From: JADKCL01 sp031424495
Lineage (GTDB): Bacteria; Bacteroidota; Bacteroidia; J057; JADKCL01
Assembly (NCBI GenBank): GCA_031424495.1
Contig: JANPHP010000061.1
Span: forward strand, 1 to 64,000
DNA length: 64,000 bases
Direction: 5' to 3'
A program made the position numbers and the translations under genes. The notes beneath the pieces are model-generated. The model was not told the origin of the DNA and searched no databases. It saw only the letters and a list, made by a program, of their open reading frames with translations. Below are positions 20,301-28,729 of this stretch, in pieces (the first letter of the stretch is position 1; every line of letters starts with the position of its first letter).

Positions 20301-21542
20301 ATGACCGCCTACACGATACGCATTTCGCTCGACTGCCCCCACTGCCGGGGCGGCATCCCCGTCAATGGCTTCACCAATGAGGTCTTGTGCAGCAATTGCC
20401 TCAAGGCTGTGGAGCTGCCGCAGGAGTGGTGGGATTCGCACCTCGACAATGAGACCATCGAAGATGCGCTAACCCACGAGCCGGGCTATGGCAATAGCAG
20501 CTCGAGTTTGGGCGGGATGAATGAAAAGATCGACACGGGCAATCGCCCGCCGCGCTGCCAAGAATGCAAGAACGAGTTTCCAGAAGAATTGCTGAAAAAA
20601 TCGGTCGCCGATGGCGGCTTCGCCTGCCCGGGCTGCAAGCGGCACATCAATGTGCGCAAGGCGACGCCACTTGCGCTATCGCTCATCCAAGAGGCTGATC
20701 TGCTGGTGCACGAAGACGCCATGGGTGCAAATCTCGGCAACGATGGCTCGGTGGCTGCTGAGCCTGTCTTGTTTGCGTGCCTCGCCTGCGGTGGCGGCTT
20801 GCCTGTCGACGGTACCAACCGCGCTCCCAAGTGCACGCACTGCGGCAGCCCCAATTATCTGCCAGACGCGCTATGGCTGCGTTTGCACCCAGCCCCGACG
20901 AGCCATGCATTTTTCGTGACCCGCAAAGTCGATCCCAAACCCGTCGTGGTGACGGTCGATTCCCTGCCCGCCAACATCTCGGAGGAGCGCGCGCTGAAAC
21001 TGCTCAAGGATCAGAACCTCTCGAATGATGTGCTCAACAAGATTTACGATGCGCTCTCAGACGAAGACGACGTGCTCGAGGCGCTGGCCAAGCATCCCAA
21101 TACGAGCAATACATTGCTCATGAAGCTCGCCGACGAGGATGTCTATTACCAGGTGCGTGTGGCAGTCGCCAAGCGCCCCAACCTCTCCATCCCGATCATC
21201 GAGCACTTGGCCACGCAGACAGACAGTGACGTGAAAAAGGCGCTCGTCAATCGTCCAGACGTCTACAAGCTGCCGCAGCATATCGTCGAAGACCTCCTGC
21301 GCGGCGAGGACCTCGACGACCTCGGCAAGGCGATCATGCAGCCCGACTTTCCGGAGTGGAAACTCTATGAGATCAGCGACAACTGCGCGCCTGACGACGC
21401 ATCCCGCATCTTGCGCGCACCCAATGTGAGCAAGCGTGTGCTGCAGCGCCTGGGCAGCAACCCCGACAGCCGAGCCAAGATCAAAGACCATGTGATCTAT
21501 CAAAACCTAGGCTGGTTTGCCAAGTTATTTTTCTTTGGGTGA
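20301..21542 (+). CDS. Triple zinc-ribbon protein with HEAT/LRV-like repeats
   Basis: 413 residues from ATG 20301. Three CxxC...CxxC zinc ribbons are seen: Cys12/15/30/33, Cys86/89/109/112 and Cys160/163/178/181. They are followed from about residue 225 by short alpha repeats (NLSNDVLNKIYDAL, NTSNTLLMKLADED, NLSIPIIEHLATQ, PQHIVEDLL, NVSKRVLQRLGS) like leucine-rich-variant or HEAT units. It has no signal peptide, so it is cytosolic. It is probably a binding scaffold; partner and function are unknown. Confidence 0.75.
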   Translation: MTAYTIRISLDCPHCRGGIPVNGFTNEVLCSNCLKAVELPQEWWDSHLDNETIEDALTHEPGYGNSSSSLGGMNEKIDTGNRPPRCQECKNEFPEELLKKSVADGGFACPGCKRHINVRKATPLALSLIQEADLLVHEDAMGANLGNDGSVAAEPVLFACLACGGGLPVDGTNRAPKCTHCGSPNYLPDALWLRLHPAPTSHAFFVTRKVDPKPVVVTVDSLPANISEERALKLLKDQNLSNDVLNKIYDALSDEDDVLEALAKHPNTSNTLLMKLADEDVYYQVRVAVAKRPNLSIPIIEHLATQTDSDVKKALVNRPDVYKLPQHIVEDLLRGEDLDDLGKAIMQPDFPEWKLYEISDNCAPDDASRILRAPNVSKRVLQRLGSNPDSRAKIKDHVIYQNLGWFAKLFFFG

Positions 21543-21574
21543 TCATGCGCTGAAATCCTGATGCACTCGTATCT

Positions 21575-21922
21575 ATGATCGTGCTGAATATCTACAAGTT
21601 TGCTTTCGCCATCGTTTTGGGCCTCGCGCTTTGCGTCTTGCCTGCACGGGTACATGCACAGGTGAGGTTGCAGACGAATGCAGCAATGCTGAGCAAACCG
21701 AACCATTCATCGATTCCGAGCTTTCAGCCTACTGCTTCATTATTCCCCAAATACATCCAGCAAAATCCCATGGGCTATGCCTCGCTATGCCGCATGGAAC
21801 TCAAGATCGAGAAGCAGCTACCCGTCGGCGTTTGGATGCGGGCAGATGGCGCCACCTACCGGCAGGTGACGAATCCGGGGCTAGCGTATTTGCGGTTCAA
21901 GATTCCGCTGGGGGGTCAGTAG
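21575..21922 (+). CDS. Small secreted protein of unknown function
   Basis: A 115-residue exported protein with signal peptide (MIVLNIYKFAFAIVLGLALC to HAQ). The mature portion has PKYIQQNPMGYASLCRMELK, KQLPVGVWMRADG and AYLRFKIPLG, a pattern I associate with a small Bacteroidota-specific secreted family without known role. Its last 7 nt overlap the convergent lipoprotein gene. Confidence 0.6.
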   Translation: MIVLNIYKFAFAIVLGLALCVLPARVHAQVRLQTNAAMLSKPNHSSIPSFQPTASLFPKYIQQNPMGYASLCRMELKIEKQLPVGVWMRADGATYRQVTNPGLAYLRFKIPLGGQ

Positions 21923-22737
21923 TGGAGCTTCTTGCGCAGCTCCTGATCTTCAAATCCATGTAGTTCAATGCCATTCCGGTACCGAGCCACATCATAATTA
22001 ATGTGACTGTCAATAAAAACAAAGTTGAATATCCTGATGGTAGAATCGGTTTGTTGGGTTTGTAACGAATGATGAACCTCCGTTCGCTTGAGCCAAGTAT
22101 CCGCCAAAAAGCTTGAAAATACCTCGTCTGTTGCGGTGTCTGTCTCCTGCCATTCTGCAAGTGTGAGTGAAAGGTTCCAACCAGACAGCATCCCCTTGGG
22201 TTGCGTAGGATAAATGTCGGATTGGCCTTCACTGGGATAGGGCACGTAAACATTGTCTTCGCTGTTGTAGGACAGGTAGTAGATGCAACTTTTGCCGGGA
22301 CTTCGGGAATAGACCGTCACGATATCAAATTTCCAACTCGGCTTATAATCCTCGGGGACGTTTTCTAGATAGGAATACAAATAATCGTCCCCCATCTGAA
22401 CATAAGTAGTGCGTGGGAGATCTTCGGCAAATTTTGGATAGGGCGGCGGATCGGCAAAATGCTGAAACAGCTGATGAAACAAGCCCCAATCCAGCCGTGT
22501 TTTCAAGGAAATCGTGTCGGTGATGCGGTAGGTTTTGAGGTGGCGATAGGGAAACAGCGGCTTGATCGCATCGAGGTCCAGCGGTGGATAATGAAACTGC
22601 AAAGGCTGGGTCTTGCGGTAGTGCCGGTGCCCTGTCGGCACGGGCAATGCATCGGGCGGCGTGGCCGATGGGCCGCAACCCAAACAAGCAGTGACGATAA
22701 GGACGCTCAGCCAACGCAAGCAATGATGTGCTGCCAT
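21916..22737 (-). CDS. Lipoprotein of unknown function
   Basis: A 273-residue lipoprotein. The internal ATG at 22737 gives MAAHHCLRWLSVLIVTACLGC, a proper lipobox, whereas the longer frame to 22917 would put 60 unrelated residues before it. The body is rich in Tyr and Pro (DPPPYPKFAEDLPRTTYVQM, YYLSYNSEDNVYVPYPSEGQ) and has no recognised motif. Confidence 0.6.
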   Translation of the reverse strand: MAAHHCLRWLSVLIVTACLGCGPSATPPDALPVPTGHRHYRKTQPLQFHYPPLDLDAIKPLFPYRHLKTYRITDTISLKTRLDWGLFHQLFQHFADPPPYPKFAEDLPRTTYVQMGDDYLYSYLENVPEDYKPSWKFDIVTVYSRSPGKSCIYYLSYNSEDNVYVPYPSEGQSDIYPTQPKGMLSGWNLSLTLAEWQETDTATDEVFSSFLADTWLKRTEVHHSLQTQQTDSTIRIFNFVFIDSHINYDVARYRNGIELHGFEDQELRKKLHY

Positions 22738-22931
22738 GCTGAAAGATAGCGAAAATTTCGGCGCATTGGCGTTGGTCGATCGGCACATGTTAAGGGATTG
22801 CAACGGAGTTGTTAAACTTCTACATCTGCTTGCAAAAGGTGGCATTTTCGGCGGATTTGGTTTAATTTTGCAATGAAAAGAAGCATGTCGGGAACCCACC
22901 TTCAACAACCCCCGCATCGCCGACGAAATTG

Positions 22932-23780
22932 ATGTCCCTCCAAAAAAGAAAAGTTGATCTTGTGGTCTTGTCAGACGTTCACCTCGGCACCTATGGTAGC
23001 CGCGCAGACGAACTTTTGAAATACCTCAGGAGCATCTCTCCCAAGCGGGTCATCCTCAATGGCGACTTGATCGACATCTGGCAATTCAAAAAGCACTATT
23101 GGCCCAAAAACCACACTGCCATCTTGCGCCACTTCATGCAATTGCTGCGTGAGGGCGTGCAAGTGGACTACATCTGTGGCAACCACGATGAGCTCATGCG
23201 GCGCTACCTTGGTTTTGAGCTGGGCACATTCAGCATCACCAACCACGTGATGCTTACCCAAAACGACAAAAAGGTCTGGGTTTTTCACGGCGACGCATTT
23301 GACAAGTCGATGCACAAAAAGTGGCTCGCCAAGTGGGGTGGTCGCTGGTATGACCGCACGATACGCCTCAACAAAGTGCTCAATAGCGTCACCGCCAAGT
23401 TTGGTGGCCGCCCGCGCTACATCTCCAAGGCTATCAAGGACGGTGTCAAGGGCTTGGTGAAGAAAAAGAACAATTGGGAGGAAATCGTCGCCAACGCCGC
23501 GATCGACAAAGGCTATGACATGGTCGTCGTGGGCCACATCCACAAGCCCGAGATGCGCGAGATCGTCACTGAAAAAGGCAGCGTCATGTACCTCAACTGC
23601 GGCGACTGGATGGAAAACCTCACGAGCTTGGAATACAACGAGGGCAAATGGTCGCTCTACCACTATGAAGAGGAAACCTTTGTGACCCAGCCCGAGCACG
23701 TGGTCGCTACTGAGGAAGAGCTTACCGACGACCTTACTTTTGCGCTGATGTTGCAGGAGTTTGGGATGGCTACTGTTTGA
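22932..23780 (+). CDS. UDP-2,3-diacylglucosamine diphosphatase-like metallophosphoesterase
   Basis: A 282-residue calcineurin-fold phosphoesterase of the LpxH-like group. The metal motifs are complete: DVHLG (Asp15/His17), NGDLIDIW (Asp45), GNHDE (Asn84/His85) and GHIHKPEM near residue 200. In lipid A synthesis LpxH cleaves UDP-2,3-diacyl-GlcN to lipid X. This longer Bacteroidota form (about 280 against about 240 residues) is usually annotated by homology, so substrate assignment is probable, not proven. ATG 22932 is preferred over the TTG at 22929. Confidence 0.8.
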   Translation: MSLQKRKVDLVVLSDVHLGTYGSRADELLKYLRSISPKRVILNGDLIDIWQFKKHYWPKNHTAILRHFMQLLREGVQVDYICGNHDELMRRYLGFELGTFSITNHVMLTQNDKKVWVFHGDAFDKSMHKKWLAKWGGRWYDRTIRLNKVLNSVTAKFGGRPRYISKAIKDGVKGLVKKKNNWEEIVANAAIDKGYDMVVVGHIHKPEMREIVTEKGSVMYLNCGDWMENLTSLEYNEGKWSLYHYEEETFVTQPEHVVATEEELTDDLTFALMLQEFGMATV

Positions 23781-23787
23781 GCCCTGT

Positions 23788-24690
23788 TCAATCCTTCGCC
23801 TTCTTCCGCCTCCGCAGATAACCGTCCTTGAAGTAGAGCCGCTCACTGAGCAGGCCCTTGTCGTTGTAGAGATTCACCCAACCCAGGCCATTTTGAAAAC
23901 TGCCCACTTCCAAGGGATTGCCTTCTTTGCTTTGGGTGAATGCGACTTCCACCAAACGAGCCTTTTCATAAATCCACTCTGTCCATAACCGCCCGTTGCG
24001 GTGGTAGATGCGCATGGGGCCATCTTCCAGATCGTGGGCGTAACGGCTCGTGCTTTCCAGCTTACCATCCTCGTAAAACGTGCTGTCGATTCCCTCCTTG
24101 GTGTCCATGACCCAGTGCTCGATGCGGCGCGGCTGCCCATTGCTGTACCACGTGTACAGCGTGCCATCGAGCGAGTCATGTGCATAGGTGCACCTGCTCT
24201 CGCGCGTACCATCGGGAAAATAAGATGTATAAGGCCCCTGCAATTGATCATCGAGTATCGTCGTGCGCGTCTTGAGCTTGCCGTCGCGGAAAAAATCCTC
24301 GGCGAGGCCCTGCATGTGGCCTTCGACAAACTTGCGCTTGCTCAACAATTGCCCAGTTTCATAATAGTAGCGGGCTGGCCCATGCTTGACAAATGCCTGC
24401 TGCTTGTCGAGGTACCCAAATACGACCTCTGCGGTGTTGCGATTGCTGTGGTAGGTGAGCAGGATGCGCACGTGGTCGCCGTAAAGCTGCCGGTTTTCGG
24501 TGAGGCGCGTCCCTTTGGCCCGCCAATCTTTTTGCATGTCCCACTCCAACGAACCGACACGAATGGTGTCCCCGTACAAGAAAATCGTGTCTTGGGCTTG
24601 GACCTGAGCGAATGTGAGCAACAATAGGCAAAGCGACAAAAGGCCGCAACGCAGCATCCAACATGTCTTGTTGTCTTGCTCCACCTTCAT
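23788..24690 (-). CDS. Exported MORN-repeat (YwqK-like) protein
   Basis: About 300 residues with a hydrophobic signal (MLRCGLLSLCLLLLTFAQVQ). ATG 24657, directly at the signal, is an equally good start. The mature protein is a chain of MORN_2-type repeats: GPARYYYETGQLLSKRKFV, EDFFRDGKLKTRTTI, GPYTSYFPDGTRESRCTY, GTLYTWYSNGQPRRIEHW, DSTFYEDGKLESTSRY, GPMRIYHRNGRLWTEW. Such proteins are often labelled YwqK-family antitoxin, but nothing here supports a toxin partner. Last gene of a four-gene minus-strand run. Confidence 0.75.
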   Translation of the reverse strand: MKVEQDNKTCWMLRCGLLSLCLLLLTFAQVQAQDTIFLYGDTIRVGSLEWDMQKDWRAKGTRLTENRQLYGDHVRILLTYHSNRNTAEVVFGYLDKQQAFVKHGPARYYYETGQLLSKRKFVEGHMQGLAEDFFRDGKLKTRTTILDDQLQGPYTSYFPDGTRESRCTYAHDSLDGTLYTWYSNGQPRRIEHWVMDTKEGIDSTFYEDGKLESTSRYAHDLEDGPMRIYHRNGRLWTEWIYEKARLVEVAFTQSKEGNPLEVGSFQNGLGWVNLYNDKGLLSERLYFKDGYLRRRKKAKD

Positions 24691-24694
24691 CTCC

Positions 24695-25444
24695 TCAATC
24701 AATCTCGATATGCAGATGCTCCTCGATGAATTCGCGCACGCAGCCCTGCCCGCCGGGCAGGTTCAGGATCACGTCGACCGCTTCGCGGTTTTTGGTGGCC
24801 GCGTCAGCAGGGCAGGCCGTGAGGCCCGCCTTCGCAATTACCCCGAGGTCGTTGGCGTCGTCGCCGATGTAGGCGACCTGGGCATAGGTGAGCTTGCTCT
24901 CGGCCAGCCATTGCCCGAGGATGATCGTCTTCTCGGTGCGGCCCACGAAGTAACGCCGCACGCCCAGCCGCTCAGCGCGTGCCTGTATCGCCCCGCTGTG
25001 CTGTCCGCCGCTTAGAAATGCGACCTCAATGCCACGCTTCTGCGCCGTCATGATGCCGCGCCCGTCGCGGGCATGAAATTTTTTGATCTCATCACCTTTT
25101 TCCGTGAGGTAGATGCCGCCATCGGTCAGCACACCATCGACATCCAGCACCAGCAGCTTGATGTCGGCGACTGTGCTGCGGTGCCGCAAGTCGTTTTTGA
25201 GCAGTCGGTCGATGCTCACTTGCAATGTGGCCGCCAAGACCAGCAGTTGCTGCAGGTCAGGCTGCTCCCGCCCCTCCATCCACGCGACGATCTCGGCAGG
25301 GGTACACCCCAGCCTTGGCGCAAAGATGTGCCGATCCAAGCCACGCTGGGCAAAGAAGTAGCTGAGGTTGTCGGCAAATGGCTGCATGGGCGGGTGGTTT
25401 TTGGGGAATTCGGGCGATGCAATGTGGTTCATGAAGGCCGGCAT
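24695..25444 (-). CDS. kdsC: HTH domain fused to KdsC-type HAD phosphatase
   Basis: A 249-residue protein. The C-terminal 155 residues are a KDO-8-phosphate phosphatase-like HAD domain: LVLDVDGVLTDGG (Asp101/Asp103), FHARDGRG, AFLSGG and YIGDDANDLGVI. KdsC releases phosphate from KDO-8-P for lipopolysaccharide core synthesis. The N-terminal 85 residues look like an XRE-type helix-turn-helix (LGCTPAEIVAWMEGREQPDL then LLVLAATLQVSIDRLL), which normal KdsC (about 170-190 residues) lacks. The 3' end touches the MORN gene. Confidence 0.8.
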   Translation of the reverse strand: MPAFMNHIASPEFPKNHPPMQPFADNLSYFFAQRGLDRHIFAPRLGCTPAEIVAWMEGREQPDLQQLLVLAATLQVSIDRLLKNDLRHRSTVADIKLLVLDVDGVLTDGGIYLTEKGDEIKKFHARDGRGIMTAQKRGIEVAFLSGGQHSGAIQARAERLGVRRYFVGRTEKTIILGQWLAESKLTYAQVAYIGDDANDLGVIAKAGLTACPADAATKNREAVDVILNLPGGQGCVREFIEEHLHIEID

Positions 25445-25504
25445 CCAAATTGATCACAGCCCCATCATCGCCGCAAATTTAGGAAAAAAGCAATGGCCTT
25501 GCGC

Positions 25505-26104
25505 TCAAGCCTGCTCGCGCCAGATCGATTTGAAATCGATCTGTATCGCTTGGCCTGCGACCTCAAACACATGGGCGTCGACGACGCCATTGGCCTGTGT
25601 TTTGTATTCGCCTGCTTCTAGGTGTAGGATTTTGATTTTTTGCGCCATGGGATTGATCAGGATGTAATAGGGCACCTCCAGCGCAGCATAAACACCTGGG
25701 CGCGGGTCGATACCATCGTCAGGGGGTGAAAGGAGTTGGAAATGCAATACCAGCTCAGCGTGGGGCAGGCAACATTTCGCGTCAATGATCGGCAGGTGAT
25801 GCAATACCAGGTCGGGCTGCATCGCCATGAGGTCCCCGATGTCATTGTAGATCGGCAACTTGAGTCCGTAGTTTTGCGCGTCGGCAAGTCCGTCCAGAAA
25901 TTGCTGCCCGATGAGCTCGGCCATGCGTTCCTCATCCGGCGTGAGATTGGGGTCGCGCATCCATGGGAATCCTTCCATCATTTCCCAGCCACGTTCCCAT
26001 TCGCAAAAATCATCAACCGTGTAGTTGGGGTAAAAACCCCTCGGCTGCGGCTTGCTTCGATCGATGATCGGCTCGTAATCCTTTGGCTTGTAATAGATTT
26101 CCAT
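25505..26104 (-). CDS. Degenerate Uma2-family protein
   Basis: A 199-residue Uma2/DUF820 relative, recognised from QPDLVLHHLPI, LVLHFQLLSPPDDGIDPRPG and VPYYILINP. The nuclease core appears broken: the Glu of the usual xEVLS motif is Gln (HFQLLS) and the following Lys is lost (DPRPGVYAAL). It is probably a non-catalytic paralogue or binding protein. It sits between the methyltransferase (9 nt away) and the HTH-KdsC gene, all on the minus strand. Confidence 0.75.
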   Translation of the reverse strand: MEIYYKPKDYEPIIDRSKPQPRGFYPNYTVDDFCEWERGWEMMEGFPWMRDPNLTPDEERMAELIGQQFLDGLADAQNYGLKLPIYNDIGDLMAMQPDLVLHHLPIIDAKCCLPHAELVLHFQLLSPPDDGIDPRPGVYAALEVPYYILINPMAQKIKILHLEAGEYKTQANGVVDAHVFEVAGQAIQIDFKSIWREQA

Positions 26105-26113
26105 GCGACATAT

Positions 26114-26923
26114 TTATTCAATCCATTCAAAATAAACCCGCGTATAGCCGCCCGCATACCAAAAGCGCAACCTGAAGCGCGTGCCCGCGACGGGGGTATA
26201 GATCACGGGCCAGTTGTGGGTCCACCACATGTTGAGCACACTTTTGCCCTGATGGGTGATCTCGCCACAAAGGGCTAAAAAGTCGCATTCCTCGGGAACC
26301 TCAAACTCAAACGTGGTCTGCTCTGAACGCACATCCCAATCAAAAACCTTCCATTTGGGCACAAAGGGAATGCCCTTGATCAGATTGCTGATGAGCGTGC
26401 CCTCCAGTGTGTCTGCCCACATCGGCTCATACTGCGGATCCCGCGCCAGGATATCGGCCTCCGAGATGGGCATGGCCCAAAGGCGACCGCCATCGGGCAA
26501 GATGAGCCCCGGCTCAAATCTCAATTCGCGCAGTGCCAAGATCGTCTCGTCGAGCACGAGCGGGCCGTAGAGTTCGTGAAAAAGCAACGCGACGGGTTCG
26601 TCGGGTTCAAAATCACGGATGTCGGCGCAATGGCATTGGACGGTCGGGTGGTTTTCGACGGTCGCGCCGAGTATCTCGTAGAGCACTTCGCTTTGCTCGA
26701 CTGCCAAGACTTCCTTGGCGCCCAATTCTGCCATCAAGCGGCTGAAAATGCCCCGACCTGCCCCTGCCTCCATCACGACCTGACCCTTGATGTATTTGCC
26801 GTGTCGCCGCAGCAGCGCATTGAGCGTCTTGGTGCGTCGCTTGCTTTCATAAATCGGGATGAAGGTCAGGAAATCCTTGACGTCCAGCTCCCGCTTGCCG
26901 CTGAGTTCATTGAAAAGTTCCAC
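26114..26923 (-). CDS. PRMT-like SAM-dependent methyltransferase
   Basis: A 269-residue class I methyltransferase. SAM motif EAGAGRG (52-58) is followed by AVEQSE (75-80), then HELYGPLVLDE with two glutamates nine residues apart (Glu117, Glu126), the spacing of the double-E hairpin loop in protein arginine methyltransferases. A beta-rich C-terminal half ends with WTHNWPVIYTP, resembling the PRMT THW loop. Protein arginine methylation is therefore a plausible activity; substrate unknown. First gene of a minus-strand cluster, divergent from the GNAT array. Confidence 0.7.
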   Translation of the reverse strand: MELFNELSGKRELDVKDFLTFIPIYESKRRTKTLNALLRRHGKYIKGQVVMEAGAGRGIFSRLMAELGAKEVLAVEQSEVLYEILGATVENHPTVQCHCADIRDFEPDEPVALLFHELYGPLVLDETILALRELRFEPGLILPDGGRLWAMPISEADILARDPQYEPMWADTLEGTLISNLIKGIPFVPKWKVFDWDVRSEQTTFEFEVPEECDFLALCGEITHQGKSVLNMWWTHNWPVIYTPVAGTRFRLRFWYAGGYTRVYFEWIE

Positions 26924-27019
26924 AACATGAATGTAACGCGAATCTGATTGGGTTCAAGTGTTGGCTGCGAGATTTTTGTGTGCCGAAATGCGTATTTTAT
27001 GTGCTTTTTGTAGTTTTTG

Positions 27020-27051
27020 TTTGCATTTTGATTCGGGCTTACTTATATTTG
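27020..27051 (+). promoter_or_regulatory. Full promoter of the GNAT/small-protein array
   Basis: TTTG 27020-27023, 20-nt spacer, TATATTTG 27044-27051. The transcript would begin near 27058, with a GAGGGG ribosome-binding site at 27062-27067 just before ATG 27071. Confidence 0.65.
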
Positions 27052-27070
27052 TACTTTAGATGAGGGGAAT

Positions 27071-27595
27071 ATGCGGGGAATTTCAATTCGGGTGGATCGA
27101 CTCACCCGTTCGATCGAGGATGCGAATACGGGGGAGCGAAATGAGACGGAGGTCTTGCGGGTCATGCCTGAGCAGGTGGGTCAAATCAAGAAATCACATT
27201 TTGGCTTTGATTGGGCTTATGAACTTTCGCAACCTGCTCGGGAAGTGTACAAACTTGTGCGGGTCGATGAGCCGAGGGTGATCCAGGGTTTGGTGTGTCT
27301 GGAGGATACAGGAAACCCGATGCACCTGCACTTGGTTGAGAATGCAAAGTTCAATCAGCATCGTAGCAAAAAATACGTCGGTGTTGCGGGAAATTTGTTT
27401 GCATTTGCCTGCAAGCAATCTTTTGCGAAAGGTTATGGCGGGTTTGTTGTGTTTGATTCGAAGACCAAATTGGTGGATCATTATATCAATTCCCTGGGTG
27501 CAAAACAGCTCGCTGGGACAAGACTATTTCTAGACACTGTGGTTGCAAAAATGCTCATTAATCGGTATTTTGGAGGAGAAAATGAAAACATCTAA
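27071..27595 (+). CDS. GNAT-like acetyltransferase, array copy 1
   Basis: A 174-residue protein whose C-terminal two thirds have GNAT-like order: GLVCLEDTGNPMHLHLVENA (strand 4), N-terminal cap of the acetyl-CoA loop KKYVGVAGNLFAFACKQSF, GGFVVFDSKTKLVDHYINSLG, and a final AKMLINRYFGG. The N-terminal MRGISIRVDRLTRSIEDANTGE is conserved with copy 2. The family and substrate were not recognised; the GNAT fold is inferred. Its stop overlaps the start of a tiny gene by 14 nt, an arrangement typical of two-gene toxin-antitoxin units. Confidence 0.7.
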   Translation: MRGISIRVDRLTRSIEDANTGERNETEVLRVMPEQVGQIKKSHFGFDWAYELSQPAREVYKLVRVDEPRVIQGLVCLEDTGNPMHLHLVENAKFNQHRSKKYVGVAGNLFAFACKQSFAKGYGGFVVFDSKTKLVDHYINSLGAKQLAGTRLFLDTVVAKMLINRYFGGENENI

Positions 27596-27749
27596 GATAG
27601 ATTTTGAATGGCTGGATCGCTTCGATGGACCGGTCGTGTCGACGCCACTTACCCAAGAGGAGCTTCTCATGATGCGGGCAATCATCGCCGCCGAGAAGCA
27701 AAAACAAGCTGATGCCGCGAAAAAGGCCCCGAATGAAAAGCAATCCTGA
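27582..27749 (+). CDS. Small array-associated protein 1
   Basis: 55 residues. ATG 27582 follows GGAGGAGAA and overlaps the GNAT copy 1 stop. The motif VVSTPLTQEELLMMRAIIAA followed by EKQKQ is shared with the other small proteins at 27733, 28460 and 28824: (S)xPxTPEE, a short helix, then a lysine-rich tail. Candidate antitoxin or accessory peptide; inference from arrangement only. Confidence 0.6.
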   Translation: MKTSKIDFEWLDRFDGPVVSTPLTQEELLMMRAIIAAEKQKQADAAKKAPNEKQS

Positions 27750-27918
27750 GGGCTTGCATGAAATGGGAATCTTATGTGAGCCGGACGGTATAGAATTAAC
27801 GCTGGTTTCCAAACCGTATACGCCAGAGGATGCTGCTTTCATGTCTGCATGGATCAAGGCACACAAAAAGAAAGTCGCTGCAGCCAAAAAGCGAAAAGTA
27901 AAGCGTGTGGCAAAATAA
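27733..27918 (+). CDS. Small array-associated protein 2
   Basis: 61 residues, starting inside the 3' end of the preceding small gene (17-nt overlap). Contains LVSKPYTPEDAAFMSAWIKA followed by HKKKVAAAKKRK, matching the shared small-protein motif. It follows small protein 1 with no intervening GNAT gene, so one toxin-like copy may have been lost here or this is an extra partner. Confidence 0.6.
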   Translation: MKSNPEGLHEMGILCEPDGIELTLVSKPYTPEDAAFMSAWIKAHKKKVAAAKKRKVKRVAK

Positions 27919-27946
27919 ATCGGATTTGAATTGATTGTGAGGGTGA

Positions 27947-28474
27947 ATGAATATGCTGGGAATTTCAATTCGGGTGGATCGATTGACGCGTTCGATCGAG
28001 GATGCGAATACGGGGGAGCGCTACGAGACGACGTTGCTGCAGGTGCTGCCTGAGCAGGCTCAGACCATCAAAAAGTCGCATTGGTTGTTTGATTGGCATT
28101 GGGAAATCAAGCAGCCTGAGCGAAATATCTACAAATTGGTGAAGGTTGTGGAGCCTAGTGTGGTGCAGGGATTGGTGAGTTTGGAGAGTCGAGGAGATCA
28201 TGTGTTTTTGCACCTGATTGAGAATGCGAAAATAAATCGAGGAAGCTCCAAAAAATACGTCGGTGTTGCGGGAAATTTGTTTGCTCACGCTTGCAAATGC
28301 TCCTTTGAGCTGGGTTTCGGAGGCTTTGTGGCATTCGATTCCAAAACCAAATTGATCAGTCACTATATCAAAACGCTAGAAGCAACTCATGTAGGCGCCC
28401 AACGCCTTCATTTGGATGAAAAAGTTGCAAAAAAGCTCATTATTCGGTATTTTGGAGGCTATGAAGCAGAATGA
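27947..28474 (+). CDS. GNAT-like acetyltransferase, array copy 2
   Basis: 175 residues, a close paralogue of copy 1: GISIRVDRLTRSIEDANTGE and KKYVGVAGNLFAHACKCSF are nearly identical, also at the DNA level, while the middle differs (LFDWHWEIKQPERNIYKLVK). The pattern of identical blocks between diverged ones suggests recent duplication or gene conversion. ATG 27953 would align exactly with copy 1. A GAGGG site precedes the start, and no separate promoter was found. Confidence 0.7.
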   Translation: MNMLGISIRVDRLTRSIEDANTGERYETTLLQVLPEQAQTIKKSHWLFDWHWEIKQPERNIYKLVKVVEPSVVQGLVSLESRGDHVFLHLIENAKINRGSSKKYVGVAGNLFAHACKCSFELGFGGFVAFDSKTKLISHYIKTLEATHVGAQRLHLDEKVAKKLIIRYFGGYEAE

Positions 28475-28613
28475 GAAGAAGAGATTGCCAGAGCCAGATG
28501 ACTTGCCTTATTCCGTCATCTCTACCGCTGATACGCCCGAAAGCCGAGCGCTCACAAGTGATTGGATCAAGGCTCGCAAGAAACAGATCGCAAAGGCTGA
28601 ACGCCGAAGTTGA
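28460..28613 (+). CDS. Small array-associated protein 3
   Basis: 50 residues; ATG 28460 follows GGAGGC and overlaps the copy 2 stop by 15 nt, as in copy 1. VISTADTPESRALTSDWIKA then RKKQIAKAERR is the shared motif with basic tail. Confidence 0.6.
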
Positions 28614-28729
28614 AAAGGCACTCGGTGACTTTTCAAAATTCTTGAATTGAAGTATCAGCTTGAAATTGAAGCCATAAAACGATCGCTACCCAAGGCGAAC
28701 AAAGCAAAAGAATCCGCTGGGATCTGAAT

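Noticed and set aside
23788..24690. Toxin-antitoxin system antitoxin (YwqK label)
   Set aside because: MORN repeats and a signal peptide are present but there is no toxin gene partner; the neighbours are envelope enzymes.
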